From Ciona intestinalis (lineage: Eukaryota; Chordata; Ascidiacea; Phlebobranchia; Cionidae), in contig NC_020179.2 in the NCBI RefSeq assembly GCF_000224145.3, forward strand, positions 1,637,612-1,701,611: a stretch of 64,000 nt of DNA. Direction: 5' to 3'. The first letter of the stretch is position 1, and every line of letters begins with the position of its first letter. The position numbers were made by a program, and so were the translations under genes. The notes below the pieces were generated by a model that was not told where the DNA came from, searched no databases, and saw nothing but the letters and a program-made list of their open reading frames with translations. This document shows positions 40,636-51,085 of the stretch, piece by piece.

Positions 40636-43600
40636 TTATGTGTCCAGTTGCTCGCATTGGTACACCGCACACCAGGTACAGGAACGCCAAAGGTCCATGC
40701 AGCGAATTTTCTTTCGTCTTTTAAAATTACGACAATGTCCGTTTACTGCGACTCCGTTAGGCGTTACGTATTCACATTTCTGCTGTACTATTGATACACA
40801 ATACGGGTATGGGCTACAAGAACCAACACTAATTCGAACAGGACTGCCACAGTACTCGTGACAAGGTCTAGTGTCCAAAACTTCGTTGTGGGTGTTGGCA
40901 GGGCAAGTTACACTAGTCATGCTATCGTTACAAGTTCTACGGCGAGAGTTTATACCAATTCCACAGGTCAAAGAACACGCAGACCAAGTCCCCCACTGCC
41001 CAAAAAGCGGACAGTCATCCGTCGAACACCGGGTCCTCTCTTCTCGAGCTTCCTCGCACGGCGGCAGAAGGCAGACACGGACTCTTAACTTTTGTCCGCC
41101 ACCACAACTATCTGTACATGCCCCCCAACTAGACCATTGCGACCATTTCGGACAAACTTCTATACTACATGGCTTCTCCATAACTGCGTCTCCAGCGCAA
41201 TGGTTTTCTTCAAAACGACCGATACATACACGACGTCTTACTTGAACACCACTACCACAGCTCCTGCTACAGCTTAACCAATGTTCCCACGGCGACCAGT
41301 ATGATGCTGAGCCAGAGTATTGACCAAGTATGTCTTCTCGAGGTGTATAGCAAAGTGTTCGGTCGCAGCAGCCTTCAAAACTACCTCTCATCGGTTGAAA
41401 GCCTTCCAAGTTAAAATAGTTTAAATATGGACATCGTAGCCTTTGGATAAGCAGTCTAAAAAAGTATTCGAGAGGGTTTCTTTTTCGCTCCTTCAGTATA
41501 TGCGAGTAAAGTAACGTCTTCGAAAAAAGCGAAATTCTGCTTAAGGTGGTTGCGTCGATTTTGCCGAGGGTGTTAAGCCTGGGTAGGCTGGGGTGGAATC
41601 TCGCGGATGATCCGTCCAAGTTTATTGTCAATGCAAATGGCACAATTCTAACATTCGGGCTTGAGAAGTTATTGCTATTGCTTAATAGCTGGGTGAGATT
41701 TATATTACTGCCGGACGCATAATGGACTCCAAACGGATTACTTGTGTTTAAAGTCCCGCAAGACACCATTCTGTCAGCTTCAGCTATCCAATTATCTGCT
41801 CTAACTTCTCCAATAACGGCCTTACCCCAAAATTGAGGTTGGTATGCTCGGGGCACGCTTTCCATGGTCACTATATGAAGATTGTCTAAAAGTTCCTTTC
41901 CAACGCTTGGATGAATAGCACACCCCGCCTTGAGGCAGTTATCGTATGCGCTGAGGTATTGAGCACCTTTTAACTCCATCGAAATTGGCCGACACATTTG
42001 CTGGCCGTATTCGTCTCGAAAAGATGGTTTCCGCCTTGCAACAGCTTCCATGTTAGAGGAAATCTGCATGTTTGCGTATGGGTTTGCAGGATAGTAGCAC
42101 CGGTTTGGTCCAAAGTAGCACCCGCCGATCAAGACGCAGGCCGTTACATTGATATCTTTATAAAAAAAAATACATTAAAAAGTTAACATGTTTTTACAGT
42201 TGCCATGCCATTTAATTAACTAGATTTCAATACGAAACATCATATAAAAGCTACCTTTCCAGCCATAGTGTTTCGGATAGATATCAGCAAATTCCAGGTA
42301 TGTCAATATGTAACATCCGGTTGGCGCCTCGAAAATTTCTTCATGGTACTCTCGCAGTAAACAGTTCGTGTGTAAGGCATTCCACGTATAATTGCCCTGA
42401 ACAAAATATCGTCAACTTCCGGTGTATCAAACAGTGGCAGGTATAGATATGATCTATTTTTTAAATATATATCTAATTTGATAAATACAACATTGTACTG
42501 CTTTACTGGTAAAAATCTCCCCCAAAAAAATCAGCCAAAAGTTTACATATGTGGATATATGTGGTAACTCGTAAGCAGGTACGATGTTTTTGAAACAAAT
42601 CGCCCGCGTAGTATGAAAACTGTTGTTACCCCGTTACGCGGAGATAAAAAGTTCCCACATTCATTCATATATTTATTCAACTATAATCGTCTTATACCCA
42701 TTTCCCAATAAATATACACTCATATAGTTACCACGGTCATTAGGTTTTGTGCGATTTGCAGAAACCGATCGTTTCGTATAACTTGATGACAAACTGGAAT
42801 CCCAGGCATAACAGCATGACCGTAATATTTTCGAAATGCTGAAAGTTCTCTATCGAAATAACATCCAGGGTGTAAGAGACACGTCTTCTCGTCGTTGTCT
42901 GCATTCTCGTCCGCATCAACGCATGGAACCCTATATGGGATAAAACATTAGTAAAAACAATATAGACTTTGAACGTATGTTTTACCCTTGACACGCGACA
43001 GTCGTTATTACACGAGTGTGCTCTTTCATACTTCCTGTCTGCTTATTACTTATCATTTTTGTTGTTTAATTTTGAGGGATTTAAAATGTATGGCTGACAA
43101 TGGATACAACCCATAAGGTATCACTGGGTAAGATCAACTGCCTATATTTATTAAGACCAAGGACATACATGTATAAGCTACAATGGTAGCAGCGTCGAGC
43201 CTCGAACTTTTAACATCTGTACAGACATATATCACTATATGTCACGGCGCCGGTTAACAGAAAATAATCACCCAAAACAGTACGTGTCCACTTAAAATAA
43301 TAGAAGCTACAACATTCAGAGCCAGTATGATCAGAAATTCTATTTACTATTAGTTTACCTTTGGCAGTATGGTATGTCGTACGGTGGGATGAGTAATTCT
43401 GACATATTTGAATGTTCAACATTGATATTACAGCTGTCTGGAAAGGTTGTTGTTGTGCAGTCTCTCGTGTCCCCTGTAAAACACATGACCTTTAAATGCG
43501 CGTTGGTTATAAGGTAGACAAGTGAACATCCTTAGCACATAATATCCAAATATTTTGATCGTATTTTAAACAGTTAACACCGGTCAATGGAAGTCGTGGG

Positions 43601-44355
43601 AATACGGTTTAATAATTTTTTAAAAATAATTTTTTGTTTATTACCAAATGGGACGAGAAAATAGAATGAAAAGGTGTGCCATCTTCCCCACCCTACAAAC
43701 TATATATACCGCATTGTAAGTACAGCTTACTTTAACCCGCGAACCAATTTAATCCAAATTTAACTGATTTAGGAAGTTGACATTTCGACTCTTCGAATGC
43801 CAACATTTCCAATAAACTTTCCAATGTTTATATGTTTAGAATTAGGGAATTTACGTTTATATATAAAAAGTACAATACGACGAATTACTCGTACCATTTG
43901 CTGAACGACCGTGTACGTCGACAGTTCTATTTCTGTCGAGCCTCGAGGATAATTCTTCCAAAACTTGAGTCTTGTTATTTGTCATCGTTGTTGGGGGCGG
44001 TACTGCAGACATCGGATTATTCGTAATTTCTATGATCGAATAGATAAAGTTGATTCACCTGTTTTCATAAAACACCATGTGCCGTTCCAGTGGCAGTATG
44101 GACGCTCCGAACACTGCGTTTCATTGTTTGAGATTACCTTCCCTGTTCTATCGCATGGGTCAATACATGCAATAGTTTGATGTCCTAGTAATTAACAATG
44201 TTTAATTTAAATCGCATTATTTTTTACATTACTGTCACATTCTTACCTTCTACATAAGTACCCAAGGACACTATATTTCTTCTAGCGATTTCACATTGGC
44301 GCTCAGCTAGTACAACCGTTGCTATTGCTAGAATAACTATTAAGCATTGCCTCAT
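40636..44355 (-). CDS. Secreted trefoil-like/TSP1 repeat protein, paralogue A
   Basis: Exons, complement of 44247-44355, 44059-44184, 43359-43473, 42732-42930, 42255-42396 and 40636-42155, total 2211 nt, 736 aa. The signal peptide is MRQCLIVILAIATVVLA. Several short cysteine modules follow that resemble trefoil (P-type) domains: ERPYCHWNGTWCF, HPGCYFDRELSAF with PGIPVC, CVLIGGCYFGPNRCYYP and GSFEGCCDRTLCYTPR. The C-terminal third has three TSP1 repeats (SPWEHWLSCSRSCGSG, WSQWSSWGACTDSCGGG, FGQWGTWSACSLTCGIG); the W-x-x-W sites are possible C-mannosylation sites. A cysteine-rich tail ends the protein. Predicted secreted or matrix protein; function unknown. Head to head with paralogue B. Confidence 0.85.
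42545..42670 (+). mobile_element. SINE fragment in paralogue A intron
   Basis: Blocks gtggtaactcgtaagcaggt and cgcggagataaaaag. Confidence 0.55.
42990..43215 (-). mobile_element. SINE, partial, in paralogue A intron
   Basis: Blocks cgacagtcgttattacacg, ggctgacaatgg and the head-side gtagcagcgtcgagcctcga. Confidence 0.65.
43512..43709 (-). mobile_element. MITE, left end degraded
   Basis: Left end largely gone (begins gtagacaagtgaacatcc); right end ttccccaccctac. In an intron of paralogue A. Confidence 0.75.
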
Positions 44356-45113
44356 ATTTTGCGCCCTGTCGTAAAAATTGATGAATATAAAATTTCTGTA
44401 AATGTTACCTTGACGTTTTTAAACGTGTGAAATGCACACGCTCAAGAAAATGCTGGTCTTTAATCTTCGTTGCTATTTCCTATATAGGCTGTGCCCGCGG
44501 CAGAATTGTGCTAGTAGTCGGAACTATATAACAAATTAGCTACAATCCCGTGTATAGTTAATGATTATAGCTAGAACTGACATCATACAACGTTATCTCA
44601 TTGCCTACACTTCTTCGCTAAGCAGTAAAAATCGTGCGATATATATATAACCTGACAAAATCTTTCCTCCGGTTGAATGACGTAACCTGATGACGTTATT
44701 GAACGCGTTATGAAGTATACGATCTTTTTTACTCGAAATTTTGTTTTGTTCTGACGACTAAAGATTTGCTGGAACTGACTTACCGCAATATATATGCACT
44801 TCAATCTTTGGCATTCATTTTAAATGTGGTTGTTTTTTAAGTTCTTGAAACAGCTGATATATAACTATAGGTTTTAAGGCAGAAAAATAGTCTGGTGGCC
44901 ACTGGCAAGTTGTTTATCTCTGTACATGGCTGCAGGCTTGGCAATTTTCTTGATACGTCCGCGATTGGTACAGCAAGCTCTTCAGTAAACTACCGGGCCT
45001 TGATAAGTAGTATATAACCCTGGCGTTTATGAATGTAATAGCTAAACTGTAGCTGGAAGTTTAAAAGGCCAAGCATAAGTTGAACGTGTCAGTTTAGACC
45101 AGGTTAGACTGTA
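44356..45113. promoter_or_regulatory. Bidirectional promoter region of paralogues A and B
   Basis: 758 bp between the two start codons, free of MITE copies. A TATA-like cctatatagg lies about 125 bp upstream of the A start and tatataaccc (about 45010) about 100 bp upstream of the B start. A shared control region is inferred from the spacing. Confidence 0.5.
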
Positions 45114-48100
45114 ATGGACAAGATGCTTTACATACTGTTGTTGCTGACTGTTATTGTTGTTGAGGTGGCTGGGCAGCAACGTGTTGTTACGAGGGAATGT
45201 ATTATTAAACAACAAGTTTTAGCGCGGACAGGATTTTGCAATCGTGGAAGACGACGAGGTATATATATTTATGTTTCAGTATACTTTACGTGGCACAATT
45301 TGCTATATAGTAGGGTGGGGGAAGATGGGACACCTTTAGCACATAATATCCAAGTATCCTGATCGTGTTTTAAACAATTAACAACAGTCTATGGGAGTCC
45401 TGGGGATAAAGTTTTATAAATATTTGAATGTTCTTTGTTTACTGGTAAATGGGACGAGAAAATACCGTTAAAAGGTGTCCCATCTTCCCCCACCCTAATG
45501 TACATATTCCAAATTGTGCTGTTGGTTATCACACATTATATTTGAGACGAATATGTAATAAATAAATAAATAAATAATTAATATTAATCGAAAATAATAA
45601 TCCAACTAATGAATAATTGAAGAATTAAAGGAATGTGTTAATGAATTTGAATGGATGTAACTTATAACCTCTCGGAGAAGGAAACGGTAGTCGTTATGAT
45701 ACACGGGTGTTCTGCTTCTTACACTTCGTGTCCGCTTACGAGTTATCACACGTATAATCTAGGCTCTAGTGGGTGATTGTTTTAGCGGATTTTATGCATT
45801 TTTTTGTGGGGACCGCTCTAACGACTGACACGGCGACGGACAATATAAATAATTGTACAATTTTTCGTTCCAGGAGATACGTTGCCTTGTCGAGACTTTT
45901 GCTCTGGTCAGATTATCGAGGGAAGAGTTGCATGTATCAGAGCACGCCATTGCTGTAGAAGACGAGGTGTTTGTATACTAAAGCAACCTGGTCAGTATAA
46001 GAAATAAAGTAGCGTGGGGAAAGATGGAACAGCGTTTTATTCTATTTTCCGTCCCATTTAGTAGTAAACAAAGAACATTCAAAGTGTTATAAAACTATCT
46101 TCTCACGACTCCCATAGACCGTTGTTAATTGTTTAAAACACGATCAGAATATTTGGATATTATGTGCTAAAGGTGTACCGTTTTCCCCACCCTATACTAT
46201 ATTTCAATAATCGAGTGTTTTTTACTTTATTGAAAGTTCATTACATTTTTAGAAAATTTTAACGAAAATGCGCCTTCAATCGATTTTCACGATGCGGAAC
46301 TTCAATTTAATCGTTCGTTTATTCGCACAATCACTGACCGTTCACCAGAACCCTCATCAAGCCGCCCACAGCAAGACACACGTAAGTGCCATTTCGTTAT
46401 TAAATGAATGAATTTAACTTACTTTTATCCTCGCATGGCCGGAAAACAACAGTTATCACACGGGTGTTTATACACCTTGTGCCAGCTCACGATTTACCAT
46501 GTATGTTACTTTGTGGGTGCCTATTTTTTGGGAGTGGGGGATTTTTTTATTATGTATGACCGGTAATTTGCAAAACCCATTAATGATCACTGGGTTGGAG
46601 CAATTGCTGTTAAGTGGCTTGCCCAAGGCCCCTTTCTTCCAAATGGTAGCAGCGACGAGCCTTTGAACACAATACTTTTGGGTTAGAATCAAGCGTGCTA
46701 ACCACTTTGCCACAGGGCCGGAATTTTATATATATTCTATATCACAAACAAGCATTGTGTTGCAATTAATTCTGTAATATTATTATTTTGCAGGAAATTA
46801 TGCAATAAGTTCTTCGACGTCATTCTGCCTTACCTACCCAAACAACTGTATTTTTAGACCATTAAGTATGATACCAAGGGTCAATATTCCTTATTGTCAA
46901 AGGTAATTACAAAGTTAACGAACACTGCATTTTGGCGGGCAACGACAGTTCGTATAACATGTGTGTTTTGTTTAATACACCTCGTGCCCGCTTGCACGTT
47001 ACCACACAACTTTGGGGGTAATTATTTCATTTTTTAAATATATATAGTTGAATGGGGGAAGACGGAACACCTTATCATTCTATTTTCTTGTCCGCATTTG
47101 GTAAGAAACAAACAACATTTAAAGAATTATGAAACTGTATCCTCACAACTCCCATAGACCTATTTTGTTTAAAACACGATCAGGATGTTTGAATATTAAG
47201 TGCCTATGGTGTCCAGTCATTCTCCACTCTACTATACAATCTATATATCTTTTCTGAACGTTTACAGAATACCATGCTCTCGAGCTGATTTTACACTTGA
47301 CCACAACTACATTGGTTGCATAACAACTCCCGGCTGTCAGTTCGATTACACGCTTTATCGTTACCGCGGTGTTTTGAATCAAGCAGTGTTACCTGGTGTA
47401 CCGGTATGCTACTTGGCGGTTCGTAACACCGCGTACCTACGACGAGTCCAAGAGCATGTATCAGTGGTAAGCGTATGCCGTATTGTAATATTTTCACTTT
47501 TACGGTTATAGCATCGCCCTGTTTATGCCTAATTTTGTTGCAAATACTAAACGTATACATAGTAGGGTGGGGAAAGATGGGACACCTTTTCATTTCATTT
47601 TCTCGTCCCATTTGGTAGTAAACAAAGAAAATTCAAAGAATTATAAAACCTTATCCTCACGGCTTCCATAGACTGTTGTTAAATATTTAAAACAGGATCA
47701 GAATATTTGGATACCCTGTGCTAAAGGTGCTAAAACTCTATTTTGGGCCTTACCTTTTGAAAGCCAGCAAAATACGACAGATATAGTAGGTTAGGGTAGG
47801 CTAAGGTATGTTTTCATTCGCTTTTATCGTCCCATTTGGTAGTAAACAAAGATTTATATCATATAACCGTATAGTCACTTCAGTATACTATGGTATAACC
47901 GCATCCTCACGACCCTAAAAGGGTGTTTATTAAAAGTTGAAAGCACTATTGTATATAGGAATATGGTAAATTATAGGCTAACTGTATCCTTTATACGCTA
48001 CAGTACTTAATCAATTTAAAAATGGGTTCAAATTCGTTTCAGTACGGCTCCTGGAATCCACTTATGGAAGATTGCTTGCTTAACCAATACAGGGATGAGA

Positions 48101-49949
48101 TATTTGGACCGAATCAGCCGGGTTGTCATATGGTTGATGTATTGGAGTATTATGGTGATGCACCAAAATTAGCTGGCTGGAAAGGTAGAGTAATTTTTGT
48201 AATTTAGTACGGTGGGGTAAACTGGGACATGGGGTAATGTGGGACATTACATTTTAGTTCCCCCAATTGGTTAATAACAAATTACGATACAGGATTATTT
48301 GATGGCATCCCCACGAATGTAAAAATCGTGCCAAAGCGTATATTACTGTTATTACTCATTAAAAACATGTTAAAATATGTGCTAATGTGTTCCAATTACC
48401 CCAACCTAAACTATGATGCTATATATAATAGGGCTCGGTAAATAAACGGCAAGTTATTTAAACAAAAAAAAATTTATATTTATTTAAAGGAATAACTTCG
48501 GCCGAGTGTTTTCTGATTGGAGCATGCTGGAAATCGGACGGTAAATGTGTATACCCTCTTCAAATTGAACAAGTGGCATTGAATACCAGCACACAAAACT
48601 TGCCTACAGGTGTTCCAAGTATAACATATTATGGCCAGCCTAAGTGCCAGGAATTTAATGAAACCGCTGCAAGCGAGGAGTTTTTGTCACAACACCATAA
48701 GTGCTTAAAGGCAGGCTGTACAAGCTCGGTAGACCACAATCTTATATTACAACACTTGTACACTGTTATGACGCAGAACCTGCCTGTTGACTTGCAATAC
48801 CAGTTTTGGGTGATGGCACAATTAGGGCAGGTTAGAGCGGATAATTGGAAACAGGTGGCAGACACTTTAAAAGCACAAAGTGTAGGTTCAAGGCCGATTT
48901 TTAGCAATTTCCAGTCGTTGGCTGGTATTGTGAACGGTGCTACTAACAGCGCTGGCACATTTGGAGTGATCCCATTTCGCCTCAATGTGGGCACACTTCG
49001 CGGAAACAGCTCAACTACTCCTAGAGTTAACTTTGGGGTCATCGGAAGCGGTTTGCCTGGGTATGACTTAAGCAGTATTGCGAGGTTAGGAAATGTCGGT
49101 CTACTGCAACAGCTCGGTTTGATCAGGAAGGATCTTTTTGAACGCGACCTTAAAGTTCCTAACCGTCCGTGTCACTATCAGAATGTTGTTTGGCCCGGTC
49201 TACCGCCTTTGAACGGCAGTTTTGAAGGCTGTTGCGACCGCGAACGATGTTTTACGCCGCGCTTTGCGTTGTATACCCAACAGTTTTCGGGCGTCGCTTC
49301 TTACCTGGACGAGTGGTCGGTCTGGTCAACCTGTTCTAAAACTTGCGACGGTGGAAGCCAATCTAGAAAGCGGCATTGTGTGGGGAAAACCTGTGCGATG
49401 GGACCAAGTGAAACCAGAAGTTGTGGAACACAGCCATGCCCTGTATGGCTCCCTTGGAGTCAGTTTTTGCCGTGTAGCAAATCTTGCGGCGGTGGGGTTA
49501 TGCGGCGGATACGTTTATGCCGCAGTGGAAACTGTACTGGTTTAAATGAGCAAACCCAGTCTTGCAGAACAGGCGAATGTCCGAGTTTTGGAACGTGGAG
49601 CACCTGGACTCCGTGTAGCGCTCAGTGTGCGACTGGATTTAGATTTCGAAATCGTACTTGTTTAGCGGGCGGGGAATATGGCTGTCCACCTATCACCACA
49701 GAGGCAGCTTTATGCCATGATTACTGCGGTACGATCTCGTACACGGATACTCCATGCAACGCTACAACTTGTTACGCCACGCGAACTTTTAGTTGCTTGA
49801 AAGAAGATGGCAGCCCTGGTTTCTGCCGGCCAAATTTATTGATACCAAAAGAAGTTCGTTGTTATATTAACAACTGTTACTGCTTACATTTCCCTGATCA
49901 GATCAGCTGCGTTTTTCGCTCGACCAGTTTACGAGAGTTGGAAAATTAA
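45114..49949 (+). CDS. Secreted trefoil-like/TSP1 repeat protein, paralogue B
   Basis: Exons 45114-45258, 45874-45966, 46253-46381, 46794-46902, 47268-47466, 48043-48184 and 48490-49949, total 2277 nt, 758 aa. The signal peptide is MDKMLYILLLLTVIVVEVAG. Then a Cys/Arg-rich pair of exons (ending RHCCRRRG), a Ser/Gln-rich linker exon, CIFRPLSMIPRVNIPYCQR, TPGCQFDYTLYRY with PGVPVC, CFLIGACWKSDGKCVYP and GSFEGCCDRERCFTPR. Three TSP1 repeats follow (WSVWSTCSKTCDGG, WLPWSQFLPCSKSCGGG, FGTWSTWTPCSAQCATG). Its exon lengths of 199 and 142 nt match paralogue A exactly. Function is not known; the family was not recognised by name. Confidence 0.87.
45305..45502 (-). mobile_element. MITE, full length
   Basis: In intron 1 of paralogue B. 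Left end tatagtagggtgggggaag, right end ttcccccaccctaatgta. Confidence 0.87.
45640..45800 (-). mobile_element. SINE fragment in paralogue B intron 1
   Basis: Blocks acacgggtgttctgcttc, tgtccgcttacgagttatc. Confidence 0.6.
46007..46201 (+). mobile_element. MITE, full length
   Basis: Ends agtagcgtggggaaagatgg and ttccccaccctatactata. Starts 40 bp after the paralogue B exon 45874-45966. Confidence 0.82.
46403..46724 (-). mobile_element. SINE, essentially full length (reference copy)
   Basis: Read on the minus strand it begins ggccctgtggcaaagtggtt and agcacgcttgattctaac, a tRNA-like head with box A (gtggttagcacgc) and a box B-like gtgttcaaaggc. Next come the body (gggcaagccacttaacag, cagtgatcattaatggg) and the tail (cgtgagctggcacaagg, ggccatgcgaggataaaag), ending at a short cattcattt run. 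No coding capacity. Confidence 0.82.
46925..47035 (-). mobile_element. SINE fragment
   Basis: Tail half: acgacagttcgtataac, atacacctcgtgcccgct. Confidence 0.6.
47042..47236 (+). mobile_element. MITE, full length, 31 bp before a paralogue B exon
   Basis: Ends tatagttgaatgggggaag and cattctccactctactata. The right-end pyrimidines lie upstream of the acceptor of exon 47268. Confidence 0.82.
47558..47960 (+). mobile_element. Two damaged MITEs in tandem
   Basis: 47558-47735 lacks its right end (stops near gtgctaaaggtgctaaaac). 47781-47960 starts tatagtaggttagggtagg and is shortened and rearranged inside. Confidence 0.7.
48206..48415 (+). mobile_element. Diverged variant MITE
   Basis: Left end tagtacggtggggtaaactg with a second partial copy (ggggtaatgtgggacat) just inside; right end ttaccccaacctaaacta. 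Internal motifs only weakly conserved. Confidence 0.6.
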
Positions 49950-50524
49950 CATTATTTTACATTCTTAATAGCTGTTTTTTTGCCTTTTATTGCTTTTTGA
50001 TCATTTACTACACCGCATTGTACTTTTGACTTAGTTTTTGTCAGTTTTAAATCTTTTCTCATGCTGATTGTTAAGTGACTATATACTGCAACTAACCGTG
50101 CTACTAGTATTCCAACGAAAGTTCCAGGTAAAAACAAAGTCCCGATATCTGTACGACAATCGGCACTTTTATTTTTAAAAATGGTTGTCTTAAATATTCT
50201 TTAAGCATATTAAACAACACCTTTTTTCGTTTTACTTTGATATTGGACATACGCTATAGTTGCTATATTGCTAGCCTGTCCTCTCAATTCAGCTTTATCA
50301 CGAGGGAGAACCAAAGCGCAGTCGGGCGGGACCGACACTCATGAGCAATTCTTGTTATTTCAGTTTGATTGTTTCCTCGGTCATTAAGTTGGTCACCGTC
50401 TGACTAAAAAAACGACATAACTTTTACTTTATAGTATTTGGTTCATGAAGTATTCAAATCCGTGTCCTGTTCTACGCAGAAGACACAATTTCCGTGTTAA
50501 GGTGTATATATTGTTCTTCTGGTT

Positions 50525-50700
50525 GGATGCATGGATTTAACTTATTTACCTTCGCGTGGCGGCAGCAACGACAGTCGTTAAAACATAGGTTTTCTGTTTC
50601 ATACACCTCGTGCCCTTTAACGAGCTACCAAGTACGTAACTTAGTGGGTGATTATACTTTTGATTACTTTGTCTATGGGTTGTTTAAATTGTTATATATT
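50525..50700 (-). mobile_element. SINE fragment
   Basis: Blocks accttcgcgtggcggc, gtttcatacacctcgtgccc and acttagtgggtgattat. Confidence 0.65.
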
Positions 50701-50829
50701 CAATCCCATTTTCGTGAATTGCTGCCGCAACGTTTTATAGGATAACCCCGGGAAGCAAAACTATGGGAATGAATTTAAGCTATAGTAAACCGAACCTATT
50801 CAGGTGTGAGTCAACTCAAACCTATTCGG

Positions 50830-50936
50830 AGGAACATAAACGAAGAGCTTTTAAGGAATTATAAAACCGTATCTTCACGACTTTCATTTTTCGCTGTTAG
50901 TTGTTTAAAACGCCATTAGGATATTTGGATATTGTG
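50830..50936 (+). mobile_element. MITE interior fragment
   Basis: Only the middle remains (ggaattataaaaccgtatc to aggatatttggatattg); both ends are missing. Confidence 0.6.
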
Positions 50937-51085
50937 GTATGATACTGATTAAAGCGAATCTATCAGACCTCTACATTTGTGTATTTGTGTGTATAGGCTA
51001 TATGTATAGTAGTGTTTATACGATACAAATCAAATACAAACAAAAGTAATTGTATTTGTTTAAAAAAACGCAAAGTCATACACTC

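Larger units (their letters stand above)
49950..51085. other. Intergenic region between paralogues B and C
   Basis: Contains a SINE fragment (50525-50700) and a MITE interior fragment (50830-50936). No gene or RNA recognised. The genes converge here, so both 3' UTRs lie in it. Confidence 0.5.

Noticed and set aside
49222-49545. 107-codon open frame in another frame of paralogue B
   Set aside because: Overlaps the TSP1-coding exon, which has clear domain structure and conserved phase.
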